The notes: generated from the letters alone by a model not told the origin. A DNA stretch of 64,000 bases from Limnohabitans sp. DM1 (GCF_001269385.1 NZ_CXOO01000011.1:186001-250000), one strand, 5' to 3'; positions 36,155 through 45,139 are shown, counted from the first letter of the stretch. A program made the numbers and translations.

Positions 36155-36179
36155 CCCCGGGCCCACCTGGGGCCCGGGG
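36155..36179 (-). other. strong intercistronic hairpin after the binding-protein gene
   Basis: CCCCGGGCCC and GGGCCCGGGG pair perfectly over 10 bp with a 5-base loop, followed on the minus strand by TTTTC. Such hairpins between a binding-protein gene and its permeases typically protect the upstream mRNA and allow only partial read-through, giving excess binding protein. Confidence 0.75.
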
Positions 36180-36216
36180 TCAGACAGGGTCAAGATGGCA
36201 TCAGCACATCAGTGCA

Positions 36217-37482
36217 TCAGCGCATCAAACGGCCCACACGGGCAGCGATCTCGTCCACACCGGCTTCAGGCGTCTTGGTGCGGGCCAGGACGGCGCTGGT
36301 GGTGGTGCGGATGATGTCCGACACCTGGCCGTAGTCCTCCACCATGGGGCGGCTTTGCGCGCCCAGCACCACAGGCAAGGCGTCCTTGAACCACGGCACG
36401 GCCTTGTTCACTGCGGGGTCTGAATAGACGCTCTGGAACACGGGCAGGATCGAGCCTTCGCGGGCGATGAAGGCGCTGGCCTCTTTGGAGGACAGGAACT
36501 TGATCAAATTGCCTGCGGCGTCCTTGTTCTTGCCGTAAGCGTTCATGGCCCACTGCCAGCCGCCCATGCAGGTGGCCGACTTGCCGCCGGTCATGGCGGG
36601 CAGGGGCATCACGCCGACGTTGCCCTTGACTTTGGAGTCGGCGTCGTCCTTGAAGCGGTCAAAAGCAAAGCCCCAGTTGATCGCAAACACGGCCTGACCG
36701 GCTTTGAATTCGTTCACGGTGACGGGCGTGGTGACCTCGGCCACGTTCTTCTTGATCACGCCCTGGTCAACCATGCCCAGCCAGCTTTGCAGGCCCTTGA
36801 CGGCAGCGGCCTTGTCCAGCGTCAGCTTGCCAGCCGCATCGTTGAACTGCTTGCCCTGGCCCCAATAAGGCAGCAAGAAGGTGCAGACCGCGCCTTCAAT
36901 CGGTGCGCCCTGGATGGACAGGCCTTGCAGGTTGGGGGTGTTTTCTGCCGCCATGATTTTCTTGGCAGCGGCTGCCAGCTCGTCCCAGGTCTTGGGCTCG
37001 GCCACGCCGTGCTTGGTCAGCAGGTCCTTGCGGTAGTACATGAACATGGCGTCGCCCTGGCTGGGCATGGCGTAGACCTTGCCGCCGATCACATTGGCGT
37101 TTTGGTACACGGGCAAATAGTCGTTGCGCAGTGCGGCCGGGCCACCCACGTATTTGTCGAGTGGCTCGATCCAGCCCTTGGAGGCGTACTGGGCCGGGTT
37201 GACGATGTCGATCAGGAACAAGTCGATGGCCGAGTCCTTGGCATTGAGCACGGTGGACAGGTACTGGCGCTGCAGTTCGGAGGTGGCGCCGCCGGTTTCG
37301 ATCTCGACCTTCACGCCGGGGTTGGCTTTGTTGTACTGCTCAAACAACTTGGCTTGCAGGTCGGGGCGCTGGTTGGGGCCGACAAACACACGCAAAGTGG
37401 TTTGCTGCGCCCACACGGCGCCCGCCGCCATCGTGCTGGCCAGGGCCACTACGGCCAGTTTCAATGCATAACGCTTCTTCAT
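36217..37482 (-). CDS. ABC transporter sugar-type substrate-binding protein
   Basis: A 421-residue periplasmic receptor with a signal peptide (MKKRYALKLAVVALASTMAA..., cleavage near VWAQ/Q). The cluster-B sugar-binding fold shows YNKANPGVKVEIETGG, GGKVYAMPSQGDAMFMYYRKD, FKAGQAVFAINWGFAF and FLSSKEASAFIARE. The start has AAGGAG a few bases upstream. It lies between the ATPase and permease genes. The ligand is not readable; the neighbouring GlpD and Gfo/Idh genes make glycerol-3-phosphate, a polyol or a sugar reasonable guesses. Confidence 0.92.
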   Translation of the reverse strand: MKKRYALKLAVVALASTMAAGAVWAQQTTLRVFVGPNQRPDLQAKLFEQYNKANPGVKVEIETGGATSELQRQYLSTVLNAKDSAIDLFLIDIVNPAQYASKGWIEPLDKYVGGPAALRNDYLPVYQNANVIGGKVYAMPSQGDAMFMYYRKDLLTKHGVAEPKTWDELAAAAKKIMAAENTPNLQGLSIQGAPIEGAVCTFLLPYWGQGKQFNDAAGKLTLDKAAAVKGLQSWLGMVDQGVIKKNVAEVTTPVTVNEFKAGQAVFAINWGFAFDRFKDDADSKVKGNVGVMPLPAMTGGKSATCMGGWQWAMNAYGKNKDAAGNLIKFLSSKEASAFIAREGSILPVFQSVYSDPAVNKAVPWFKDALPVVLGAQSRPMVEDYGQVSDIIRTTTSAVLARTKTPEAGVDEIAARVGRLMR

Positions 37483-37530
37483 GGATGTCTCCTTGGGGTT
37501 GAAATCAAATGGACTGACAAGAAAAATGGT

Positions 37531-38610
37531 TCAGATCGCCTGGCCACTGTCCTGGCTGAACAGGTGCATGGCGGCCGGGTCGAGGTAAAGGTTTTGGGGT
37601 GTGCCCGCAGGGGCCCGGAAGCTGGCAGAGCAGCGTGCAATCAGCTCGACATTCCCGACCTGGAAGGTGACCAGGGTCTCGGCGCCCAAAGGCTCGCTGA
37701 TGACCACGCGGGCCTGCACCGCCACCTCGCCAGGCACATGGCGCGGGGCCAGGGACAGGTTTTCTGGGCGGATGCCAAACACATGGCCGGGCGCAGCCGC
37801 TGCGCGCTCGCGCAGGTCGGCGGGCAAAGCGATCAGCGCGCCACCCCCCAGGTCTGCCCCACCTGCTTGCACCTGGCAGCTCACCAGGTTCATGGGCGGG
37901 CTGCCGGTGAAGCCCGCGACAAACTGCGCGGCCGGGCGGTTGTAGATCTCATCGGGGCTGGCGTACTGCATCTTGTGGCCGCCACTCATGACGGCGATGC
38001 GGTCGGCCAGCGTCATGGCCTCGACCTGGTCGTGCGTGACGTAAATGATGGTCGCGCCCAGGCGCTGGTGCAGTTTTTTGATCTCGCTGCGCATCTCGTT
38101 GCGCAGCTGCGCGTCCAGGTTGGACAAGGGCTCGTCGAACAAAAACACCTTGGGCTGGCGCACGATGGCCCGGCCAATGGCCACGCGCTGGCGCTGGCCG
38201 CCCGAAAGCGCTGCAGGTTTGCGGTCCAACATGTGGTCGATGCGCAGCAAACGCGCGGCGTCCATCACGCGGCGCTTGATCTCGTCTTCGGGGGTTTTGC
38301 GCAGGCGCAAGCCAAAGGCCATGTTGTCGTACAGGCTCTTGTGGGGGTAGAGCGCGTAATCCTGGAACACCATGGCGATGTCGCGGTTGCGCGGCGGCTC
38401 GTCGTTGACGCGCTTGCCGTCGATGAGCACATCACCGCCGGTGATGCTCTCCAGACCCGCGATCATGCGCAGCAAGGTGGATTTGCCACAGCCGGAGGGC
38501 CCGACAAAGACCACGAACTCGCCGTGTTGAATTTCGAGATCGATGCCGTGGATGACCTGATTTTTGCCGTCGTAACTCTTTCGGACTTGCTGCAATTGCA
38601 CGGATGCCAT
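37531..38610 (-). CDS. ugpC: ABC transporter ATP-binding protein, UgpC/MalK type
   Basis: A 359-residue ATPase. Walker A is VGPSGCGKSTLLRMIAG (about 35-51), the Q-loop is VFQDYALYPH, the signature LSGGQRQRVAIGRAI, Walker B VFLFDEPLSNLDA and the switch VTHDQVEAMTLADRIAVM. The C-terminal TOBE/regulatory domain is present (VFGIRPENLSLAPRHV), as in MalK/UgpC. It energises uptake through the two permeases downstream. It is the first gene after a 162-base gap and so may have its own promoter. The symbol reflects the family, not a proven glycerol-3-phosphate substrate. Confidence 0.92.
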   Translation of the reverse strand: MASVQLQQVRKSYDGKNQVIHGIDLEIQHGEFVVFVGPSGCGKSTLLRMIAGLESITGGDVLIDGKRVNDEPPRNRDIAMVFQDYALYPHKSLYDNMAFGLRLRKTPEDEIKRRVMDAARLLRIDHMLDRKPAALSGGQRQRVAIGRAIVRQPKVFLFDEPLSNLDAQLRNEMRSEIKKLHQRLGATIIYVTHDQVEAMTLADRIAVMSGGHKMQYASPDEIYNRPAAQFVAGFTGSPPMNLVSCQVQAGGADLGGGALIALPADLRERAAAAPGHVFGIRPENLSLAPRHVPGEVAVQARVVISEPLGAETLVTFQVGNVELIARCSASFRAPAGTPQNLYLDPAAMHLFSQDSGQAI

Positions 38611-38772
38611 GGGAATGTGTCTTTAAATGGAATAACAAAGAACGCCCTTTGCAAGACGTGAATGAATCATAGATGATTTGGATCAACAAAGATGTTGGGG
38701 TTATCGCCAATCCGACACAAAAAAAACGCCTCACAAGACCATGAATTTCCCCTAAATGAGAAAAAATCAAAA

Positions 38773-39939
38773 TCAAGCAGCGCCGGAATTCAACAAAACC
38801 GACAAATTGTAGTCGCCTCGTGTGAGGTCGATGGCCTGACCGGTTCGGGCCGACTCTTGGGCCGCCAAGCCCATGACCACCGCCGCCAAACCGTCGCGCA
38901 AACCCACCTCGACCGCGCCCTGCCCTCGCACCACGGCATTGAACTTCTGGTGCTGGTACAAGGTGGAGCCGTTGTGGTCACCGGCTGCCAGCGCCACCGG
39001 GTCCACGGGCACATCCAGCTCGCGCGGGCCTTTGGGATCACGCGGGCTGATGACCAGTTTGGGCACGGGCGCATCGCCCAAATGCGCGGGCCAAAAACGT
39101 CCTGGGCCGGGCACAAAGCATTCAGCCTTGCCCAAAGGCCCCACCACTGAAATTTCTTCTTGATAGCGAGCGCCTTCGGCAAACATGCACAGCTCGAGCA
39201 GTGCCCGTTGCCCGGATGCGAAATCCACGATCACATAGGCGTTGTCGAGAATATCGGGCCTGCCATCGGGATAGGTTTCATCCAGGTGGTTATGGTCCAC
39301 CCCGGCGGAGGCAAACACACGCACCGGCTCGCTTTGGGTCAGGTGGCGCATCAGGTCAAAAAAGTGGCAGCACTTTTCGACCAAGGTGCCCCCGGTGTAG
39401 CGGTTAAAGCGGTTCCAGTCTCCCACCTTGACCAAAAACGGAAAGCGGTGCTCGCGGATACTCAGCATCTTGACCGGGCCGGTGTGCTGCTGGCCATGCA
39501 CCTCTTGCGCCAGCATGGTCACGGGCGGCATGTAGCGGTACTCCATGGCCACCCATATCGGGGCCGGGTAACTGGCCTGCAAAGCAGCCAGGCTGCGCAC
39601 ATCGTCCAAATGGGTACAGGCAGGTTTTTCCAGCAAAACGGGCAGCGGCCGCAGGCGGGCAATCTCGCGCAGCTGGTCCGCATGGCAAAAGTTGGGGCTG
39701 GCGATCAGCAGGCAATCCACATCGGGCGAGGTGACCACCTCGGCCAGGCTGGCGGCGCTTTGCGCACCCGGCACCAAGGCCAGGCTGCTGGTCAGCATGT
39801 CTGCATCGGGCTCAAAAATGCGCGTGACCTGCGCACCGGGCAGCAAGGCGATGTTGCGCAAATGCTCCTGCCCCATCATGCCGCAGCCGATGATGCCGTA
39901 ACGAGTGGTCGCAATGGGGGTGGACGTGGGGATAGTCAA
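38773..39939 (-). CDS. Gfo/Idh/MocA family NAD(P)-dependent dehydrogenase
   Basis: A roughly 388-residue dehydrogenase: Rossmann motif RYGIIGCGMMGQEHLRNI near the start, the family EKPACTHLDDV lysine motif, and the C-terminal sheet with GNWNRFNRYTGGTLVEKCCHF-type sequence (DWNRFNRYTGGTLVEKCCH). It should oxidise a sugar or inositol-like polyol at a ring carbon. I favour a TTG start at 39939 because AAGAGG precedes it by 5 bases; the open frame reaches 39972 and no ATG or GTG is suitable. It lies between glpD and the ABC genes on the same strand and may act on the imported compound. Confidence 0.85.
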   Translation of the reverse strand: MTIPTSTPIATTRYGIIGCGMMGQEHLRNIALLPGAQVTRIFEPDADMLTSSLALVPGAQSAASLAEVVTSPDVDCLLIASPNFCHADQLREIARLRPLPVLLEKPACTHLDDVRSLAALQASYPAPIWVAMEYRYMPPVTMLAQEVHGQQHTGPVKMLSIREHRFPFLVKVGDWNRFNRYTGGTLVEKCCHFFDLMRHLTQSEPVRVFASAGVDHNHLDETYPDGRPDILDNAYVIVDFASGQRALLELCMFAEGARYQEEISVVGPLGKAECFVPGPGRFWPAHLGDAPVPKLVISPRDPKGPRELDVPVDPVALAAGDHNGSTLYQHQKFNAVVRGQGAVEVGLRDGLAAVVMGLAAQESARTGQAIDLTRGDYNLSVLLNSGAA

Positions 39940-39975
39940 GACAGCCTCTTCAAAGGTTGGGGGTTGAAACAAAAA

Positions 39976-41679
39976 TCAATCGGCCAGGGTGTAATGCTGG
40001 CAGAGTTCTAAAAACGCATCGAGCCGGGGGTCAAGCCCGGTTTCTTCTCGCAGCAAAGCGGCCACGGCCGGGGCCATGCGGGCCGCTTGCCGGGCATCGA
40101 GGAACAGCGCACGCCAACGCCTGGCCAGCATGTCTTCCACCGTCAATGCCCATTCATGGCGGGCCGCAAAGCGCACCATGGCCTCGCTCAGGCCCATGCC
40201 CAGATCATGCCCGGCTCCGGGCAGGCGCAGCACCTCTTCGGCCTCGGTGCCCCACAAATGCAAACCGGGGGCGTCGCCGATACGGGAGCATGCAACCGAG
40301 GCTGAAGGCTTGGGTTGCCCAACTGGCGGCGCACCCACCAAGCGGTGCAACGCTGTGTTCACGGGGCTTGGGGCCACGCCCGGCCCTGTGGCCAAGTCGC
40401 CGTGCTCGGCCAGGGCCTGCATCACCTGCTCGGCCATGCTGCGGTAAGTGGTCCACTTGCCACCCGTCACCGTCACAAAACCCGGGGCTTCGCGGCGAAT
40501 CAGGTGCTCGCGCGACATTTGACTGGTCGACCCGCCTGCCGCATCCGCTGCGCCCTGCACCACCAAGGGCCGCAAACCGACCCAGACGCTCAGCACATCG
40601 GCCCGGCCCAAGCTCACGCCCAGCGACTGGCGGGCTTCGCGAAACAGAAAATCCAGTTCCTCGGCCATGGGCACGGGCTCTTGCGGCGCGTCGGCGCGGG
40701 GGGTGTCGGTGGTGCCGATCACGGTGGCCCCCAGCCAAGGCACGGCAAACAAGACACGGCCATCGGCGGTGCTCGGAATCAGCACCGCCTCGCGAATGGG
40801 CAAACGCTCGCGGGCCACCACCAGGTGCACGCCCTGGCTGGCCGTGACCAGCGGCTTGACTTGGGGGCCTTCGCTGATGCTGCTGCTGGTCGACAAGGCC
40901 ATCTGGCGCAAACCATCGACCCAGACCCCGGTCGCATTGACCACGCAACGGGCCAGGCCCTCGCGGGTTTGGCCGCTGCGCTCGTCCAGCCACTGCACGC
41001 GCCAGCCCTGCGCCTCGCGCTGCAAGCCCGTGACCCGGGCGTGGTTGTGCAAACTGGCCCCGGCGCGGCGGGCCGTCTTGGCCAGCGCCAAGGCCAGGCG
41101 CGCGTCTTCAAACTGTGCATCCCAGTAGCGCATGCCCGCCACCCAAGTGCTTTGCGGCGCAGCACTGCCCGCAGCAGGTGCAATGCCACCCGCCACGCCA
41201 CCGGCCACATCACCCGGGCAACGCGCCAGCAACTGGCGGCGCGACAAGGCCACCGTGCGCCCCAAGCTCCAGCGCCCGGACAGCCATTGGTAGAGTTTCA
41301 GGCCCATGCCCGTCCAGACCCAAGACAGCCAACTGGCCCCGGGCACCACAAAAGACAAAGGCTGGGCCAAATGCGGGGCCAAGGCCAACACCGTGGCGCG
41401 TTCGCGCAAGGCCTCGCGCACCAGCCGCCAATGCCCCTGCGCCAGGTAGCGCACGCCGCCGTGCAGCAACTTGGTCGAGCGCGACGAGGTGCCGCAGGCC
41501 CAATCGCCCGCCTCCAGCAAGGCCACGCGCTGGCCTTGCAGCGCCGCCTGCACCGCCACCCCCAGGCCCGTGGCACCACCACCGACCACCAACACATCCC
41601 ATGGGGCATCGGGTTCAGTGGGCGCACCGGAGGCATTCACTCGGGGGGCATCAGAAGACAAAGCGCTTGAATTTTCCAC
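39976..41679 (-). CDS. glpD: FAD-dependent glycerol-3-phosphate dehydrogenase
   Basis: A 567-residue flavoprotein that oxidises sn-glycerol-3-phosphate to dihydroxyacetone phosphate at the membrane and passes electrons to quinone. The FAD site DVLVVGGGATGLGVAVQAAL (about residues 28-47), TSSRSTKLLHGGVRYL, TVIGTTDTP and VTGGKWTTYRSMAEQV are typical of GlpD. It starts with GTG at 41679, preceded by AGGA. The gene diverges from a DeoR-type regulator, the classic GlpR-GlpD arrangement. No glycerol kinase gene is in the window, so imported glycerol-3-phosphate or a related polyol phosphate is plausible. Confidence 0.92.
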   Translation of the reverse strand: MENSSALSSDAPRVNASGAPTEPDAPWDVLVVGGGATGLGVAVQAALQGQRVALLEAGDWACGTSSRSTKLLHGGVRYLAQGHWRLVREALRERATVLALAPHLAQPLSFVVPGASWLSWVWTGMGLKLYQWLSGRWSLGRTVALSRRQLLARCPGDVAGGVAGGIAPAAGSAAPQSTWVAGMRYWDAQFEDARLALALAKTARRAGASLHNHARVTGLQREAQGWRVQWLDERSGQTREGLARCVVNATGVWVDGLRQMALSTSSSISEGPQVKPLVTASQGVHLVVARERLPIREAVLIPSTADGRVLFAVPWLGATVIGTTDTPRADAPQEPVPMAEELDFLFREARQSLGVSLGRADVLSVWVGLRPLVVQGAADAAGGSTSQMSREHLIRREAPGFVTVTGGKWTTYRSMAEQVMQALAEHGDLATGPGVAPSPVNTALHRLVGAPPVGQPKPSASVACSRIGDAPGLHLWGTEAEEVLRLPGAGHDLGMGLSEAMVRFAARHEWALTVEDMLARRWRALFLDARQAARMAPAVAALLREETGLDPRLDAFLELCQHYTLAD

Positions 41680-41805
41680 AAATTTTCCTGAAATGATCGA
41701 AAAATGTTGTTCTTAATTGAGTGTTTTTGATTGTATCGGTGAAACGCTCGGTTTTTGCGCTATTCTGAAGAACTGAGTACTGACCCTGACCCCCCAGCGA
41801 CTGCC

Positions 41806-42579
41806 ATGGCCCTCAATCCTCGACAACTGTCCCTTTTGCAAGCCGTGCGCGAACACGGCAGCGTCAAAACAGAAACCCTGGCCGAACAGCTGGGAATCCC
41901 CCTGCAAACCGTGCGGCGCGACCTGCAACGCCTGACCGAGGCGGCCATGCTGGAGCGCTTTCATGGCGGCGTGCGGGTGGCCGACTCGTCCACACGCAAC
42001 ACCACCTACACCGAGCGCCAACGCACCCAGGCGCAGGCCAAACAAGACATCGCCCGGCAAGTGGCCCAGGCCATCCCCGACGGTGCCAGCCTGTTCATGA
42101 ACATTGGCACCACCGTCGAGGCCGTGGCCCGCGAACTGCTGCAGCACAAAGGCCTGCGCGTGGTGACCAACAACCTGCATGTGGCCCACATCCTCGCGGC
42201 CAACCACCAGTGCGAAGTGCTGGTGGCGGGCGGCACCGTGCGCCACGAAGACCTGGGCGTGGTGGGCGAAGCGGCGCTGGCCTTCATCCGCCAGTTCAAG
42301 GTCGACATTGGCCTGATCGGCATCAGCGGCATCGACGCCGACGGCACCCTGCGCGACTACGACCTGCGCGAAGTCATGGTGGCCCGCGCCATCGTGGCCC
42401 AGTCACGCCAGGTCTGGCTGGTGGCCGACCACAGCAAATTCGGCCGCCCGGCCATGATCGAAATGGCCCCTTTGAGCGCCCTGCACACGCTCTTCACCGA
42501 CCAGCCCCCTGCCCCTGCACTGGCCGAGCGCATGGGCGAATGGGGGGTGAAGTGCGTGGTGGCGGGGGGGCAGGGGTGA
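41806..42579 (+). CDS. glpR: DeoR-family transcriptional repressor, GlpR-like
   Basis: A 257-residue regulator: an N-terminal DeoR helix-turn-helix (RQLSLLQAVREHGSVKTETLAEQLG; AAMLERFHGGVR) and a C-terminal sugar-phosphate-sensing domain (SLFMNIGTTVEAVARELL, VAGGTVRHEDLGVVGEAAL, VADHSKFGRPAMIEM). It is divergent from glpD with a 126-base shared gap and is expected to repress the glpD-ABC genes until a sugar or glycerol phosphate is present. The ATG at 41806 is used; a frame open from 41755 has only a TTG. The symbol is by homology and context. Confidence 0.88.
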   Translation: MALNPRQLSLLQAVREHGSVKTETLAEQLGIPLQTVRRDLQRLTEAAMLERFHGGVRVADSSTRNTTYTERQRTQAQAKQDIARQVAQAIPDGASLFMNIGTTVEAVARELLQHKGLRVVTNNLHVAHILAANHQCEVLVAGGTVRHEDLGVVGEAALAFIRQFKVDIGLIGISGIDADGTLRDYDLREVMVARAIVAQSRQVWLVADHSKFGRPAMIEMAPLSALHTLFTDQPPAPALAERMGEWGVKCVVAGGQG

Positions 42580-42720
42580 ACGAGCGGGCCTGAAAGAACG
42601 TTCTTCTTGGGCCACAGGGAAATCGGCATGTGCGGCATCCAAGCCTGAACTTTTTTGACCCAAGCCGGTGGCCGTGTCACCTGCCAATGCCACACCTCAT
42701 GACGCCAACGGGCCACCAGC

Positions 42721-42897
42721 TTATAGATTCGGCCCGAAGAAGTCTGAGCCGTGTGTTGCCCGTTGGGAGGATTTTGTGGGCGCTTCCAGCCAAGCGAAAA
42801 GCCTGTGGTCCACAAGCGTCTGATCGCCAGCAGGGCTAGCTCCTACAAGGTGCAAGATTGAAGTCACCCTTCAGACTTCAAAGGGTCGGATCAATAA
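42721..42897. mobile_element. MITE-like element copy C
   Basis: About 177 bp. Left end TTATAGATTCGGCCC...GAAGTCTGA and right end, inverted, TTATTGATCCGACCC...GAAGTCTGA agree at about 20 of 26 positions. The interior is nearly identical to copy B, including the REP-like pair GTGGGCGCTTCCAGC / GGCTAGCTCCTACAA. It touches the end of the zeta-toxin pseudogene, whose last codons read out of the element. Confidence 0.8.
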
Positions 42898-43290
42898 GGC
42901 CAGAAATGCCTTGTCGGCCCTCGTCTGAGGTGCCATACAGAATGGCCAGATCGGCCAGCTCAATGGCGTCCTGCACATGCTGCAAGGTCTGCCGATAACG
43001 CGTCAAAATATGCTCAGACAGGACATCGTGCCCGCCTCCCCCAAAGCTGACAGGGATCGTGGACACGCACGACCATCAACACCACCGAAAAGCCACCGCT
43101 CGCGCATCCCGGCATCAAGGCCAGTTTGGTCGGGGGCAAAAACACCGCCTCAGTCACAAACGACATGCCCTGCGCCAGACAAACCGTGCTACGCACACCA
43201 AGCCCTTGCTTGAGCCGATCGCGCATCGAGGTCAGTCATGTGCTGCAGGTCACTGGCTTCGTCCAGCTGCGCATTCACAAACAGTGCGCC
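42890..43290 (-). pseudogene. decayed zeta-toxin-type kinase gene
   Basis: Two minus-strand fragments in different frames look like the middle and end of a zeta toxin (UDP-sugar kinase of epsilon-zeta systems). The first (43226 downwards) has CLAQGMSFVTEAVF and PPTKLALMPGCASGGFSVVL, like the family's 'SFVTETVFSHPSKLAL' region. The second (about 43066 to 42900) has GGGGHDVLSEHILTRYRQ, like the family's GGHDV..E.I..RY motif. A further upstream piece reads LFVNAQL. The N-terminal P-loop is missing, there is a frameshift near 43060, and the end is cut by MITE copy C. I recognise the family by motif only. Confidence 0.55.
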
Positions 43291-43332
43291 AGGGCCCTTG
43301 CATATTGGGTTGGCGGGTATTGTCTCGACAAC

Positions 43333-43443
43333 AATCGGGGTCTGACCCCAATGAATCTAGGGAAAATTTTCAGGGCACAGAAACGACAAAAGAGCCAATA
43401 GGCTCTTTTGTCATCAAAGAAAAATTGGGATCTGACCCCAATT
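43333..43443. repeat. pair of GGGGTCTGACCCC palindromes flanking a terminator
   Basis: AATCGGGGTCTGACCCCAAT (43333-43352) and AATTGGGATCTGACCCCAAT (from 43423) are near-identical, each almost a perfect palindrome, in direct orientation about 90 bp apart. They bracket the hairpin at 43385-43412, giving a BIME/REP-like look. Confidence 0.65.
43385..43412 (-). terminator. rho-independent terminator closing the polysaccharide gene cluster
   Basis: GACAAAAGAGCC and GGCTCTTTTGTC pair perfectly over 12 bp around AATA. The arms supply T-runs in both directions. It lies 39 bases past the wbuC stop. Confidence 0.85.
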
Positions 43444-43450
43444 GTTCTAA

Positions 43451-43933
43451 TTATTCCTCGACACTTTTTTGCAACTCATTCATGTATTCAGTCACCCGTT
43501 CACTCCCCTCATCGGGAGCCCAATCGGCCAGATTTTTAGGCTGGGCGGGATCAAAAGGCCCCGCCTTCACTTCCAGCAACACCGAACCAGGAACTAATGC
43601 CACCACGGTATGCCAAGTCTGAGGTGCGAGCTCCACACCAACGGCCAGGTCCGGGCCGTACTTCTCCGAACCAAAGCGAACCACTTGCTGGACTTTCCCC
43701 TCGTCATCAAAGGTCACCAGGGCCATCAATCCACGGATTGCCACCAGCAATTCATCGCGCGGCACCGATGCGTGCCGATGTGGCCGAATGTAACTGCCCG
43801 GCTCGATGGCATTGAACAAACGCTGACAAGGCTCGTCAAACGCTTTATGGATATTTTGATGCTGTCGCAACCGTGCTGATACCTCGGCTTGTGTCACCAG
43901 CGCATTGAGCTGCGCAGCAGAAAAGATCTTCAC
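43451..43933 (-). CDS. wbuC: WbuC-family cupin protein
   Basis: A 160-residue cupin-fold metalloprotein of the WbuC family, which occurs at the end of O-antigen loci beside wbuB. The cupin metal ligands are in IRPHRHASVPRDELLVAIRG (His-x-His and Glu), with a second cupin motif around VELAPQTWHTVVAL. The function is unknown. It starts with GTG at 43933, overlapping the wbuB stop by GTGA, so translation is coupled. A strong terminator follows it. Confidence 0.85.
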   Translation of the reverse strand: MKIFSAAQLNALVTQAEVSARLRQHQNIHKAFDEPCQRLFNAIEPGSYIRPHRHASVPRDELLVAIRGLMALVTFDDEGKVQQVVRFGSEKYGPDLAVGVELAPQTWHTVVALVPGSVLLEVKAGPFDPAQPKNLADWAPDEGSERVTEYMNELQKSVEE

Positions 43934-45135
43934 TTCACAGCCTCTGCTGAAGACAGCGATGCCACTATCTGACGAACAGCCTGCTCTACAGAAAATTCCC
44001 GATCAAATAAAGCATTGCAACGTTCCGACAAACCAGTATCACTATCTACTTGCACTAAAAGGGTTTGCGCCAACTGCACAAGATCTTCGAGCCGATGACT
44101 CTCGCACACCTGCCCCACACGCTCAGACCGGATCAAACCGGCAAGATCATTACCCGCATTCACATTGGCCAGCACCGGCAAGCCACTTTGCATATAGGTC
44201 AGGAACTTGCCAGGAATGTTGTGCGACTTGTGACGTGGATCCAGTGCCACCAGACCCACACTGCACTGGGCATACAAATCCGGAATTTCGTCCGGATCGA
44301 TTTCGTCAAAAAACAGCACATTTGACAAGCCACGCGTTTGTGCAGCTGCGCGCAAACGCTGCGCATCACTACCTCGGCCGACAAACAAAAAACCCACGTC
44401 ATCACGAGACTGCAAGCGCGCTGCAAGGTCCAGCAAGATGTCCATGCCCTGCGCCACGCCCATATTTCCGGCATACACAAACACCTTGCGCCCGGCCAAA
44501 GATGTCTGGTCCACACGAATCGAGCAAGGCTGCTGTGCGGGCTTGTCCAGCCAGTTTTGCAGCACTTCAAGTCTGCGTTCTGGCTTGCGCAGCCATTCAG
44601 TAAAGTACGCCTTATTGCCTGGTGTTTGCACACCAATGACATCGGCCACGGCATACTGGTAACGGGCCACTGCATCAAAAAACCGATACGGCAACCCACG
44701 CCCCATCAGCCCCATGTCCACCGCCCATTCAGGAAAGATGTCCCGAATGATCAGATAGCCCTTGCACGCACTGGACTTCGTGAGCGCACTGGCCAAAGGA
44801 CCATGAAAGATCGACGGCGCATACCAAACCACACCATCCCAGCGCTGCCCTGCCAGCGGACTGCGACGCAAATTGCGCTGCATGGCAAACGGCATCAGCA
44901 ACTCACCCAGGGTACGACGCACATAGCCAATATCTTTGGTCCGTGGCGCCCGTAAACGCAAGACCTGCACACCGTCCAGCTCATCCAAGTGCCATGGTGT
45001 CGACAAGTCTGCTGCAGGCAACATGACGGTCAGCGCATGTCCTTGCCGCGCAAACTCTCGTGACAAATCACGCAATTGCACCGCACCAGAAGTACGCAGC
45101 GGCGGGAACGTATCCGCAATCAGAGCGATGCGCAT
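43930..45135 (-). CDS. wbuB: glycosyltransferase family 4, WbuB-like (L-FucNAc transferase)
   Basis: A 401-residue GT-B transferase. The start MRIALIADTFPPLRTSGAVQ has the loop that binds the acceptor, and the C-terminal half has the donor site: VFVYAGNMGVAQGMDILLDL, FLFVGRGSDAQRLRA and CSVGLVALDPRHKSHNIPGKFLTYMQ (part). WbuB is the predicted L-FucNAc transferase in the fnlABC-wbuBC gene block known from E. coli O26. Its position right after fnlC (4-base gap) fits that role. If the sugar is amidinated by the neighbouring genes, it may transfer L-FucNAm. Confidence 0.85.
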   Translation of the reverse strand: MRIALIADTFPPLRTSGAVQLRDLSREFARQGHALTVMLPAADLSTPWHLDELDGVQVLRLRAPRTKDIGYVRRTLGELLMPFAMQRNLRRSPLAGQRWDGVVWYAPSIFHGPLASALTKSSACKGYLIIRDIFPEWAVDMGLMGRGLPYRFFDAVARYQYAVADVIGVQTPGNKAYFTEWLRKPERRLEVLQNWLDKPAQQPCSIRVDQTSLAGRKVFVYAGNMGVAQGMDILLDLAARLQSRDDVGFLFVGRGSDAQRLRAAAQTRGLSNVLFFDEIDPDEIPDLYAQCSVGLVALDPRHKSHNIPGKFLTYMQSGLPVLANVNAGNDLAGLIRSERVGQVCESHRLEDLVQLAQTLLVQVDSDTGLSERCNALFDREFSVEQAVRQIVASLSSAEAVK

Positions 45136-45139
45136 CGTC

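Noticed and set aside
36787..38661. 624-codon plus-strand open frame across the ABC genes
   Set aside because: It spans two real genes and their spacer on the other strand and has shadow-type composition.
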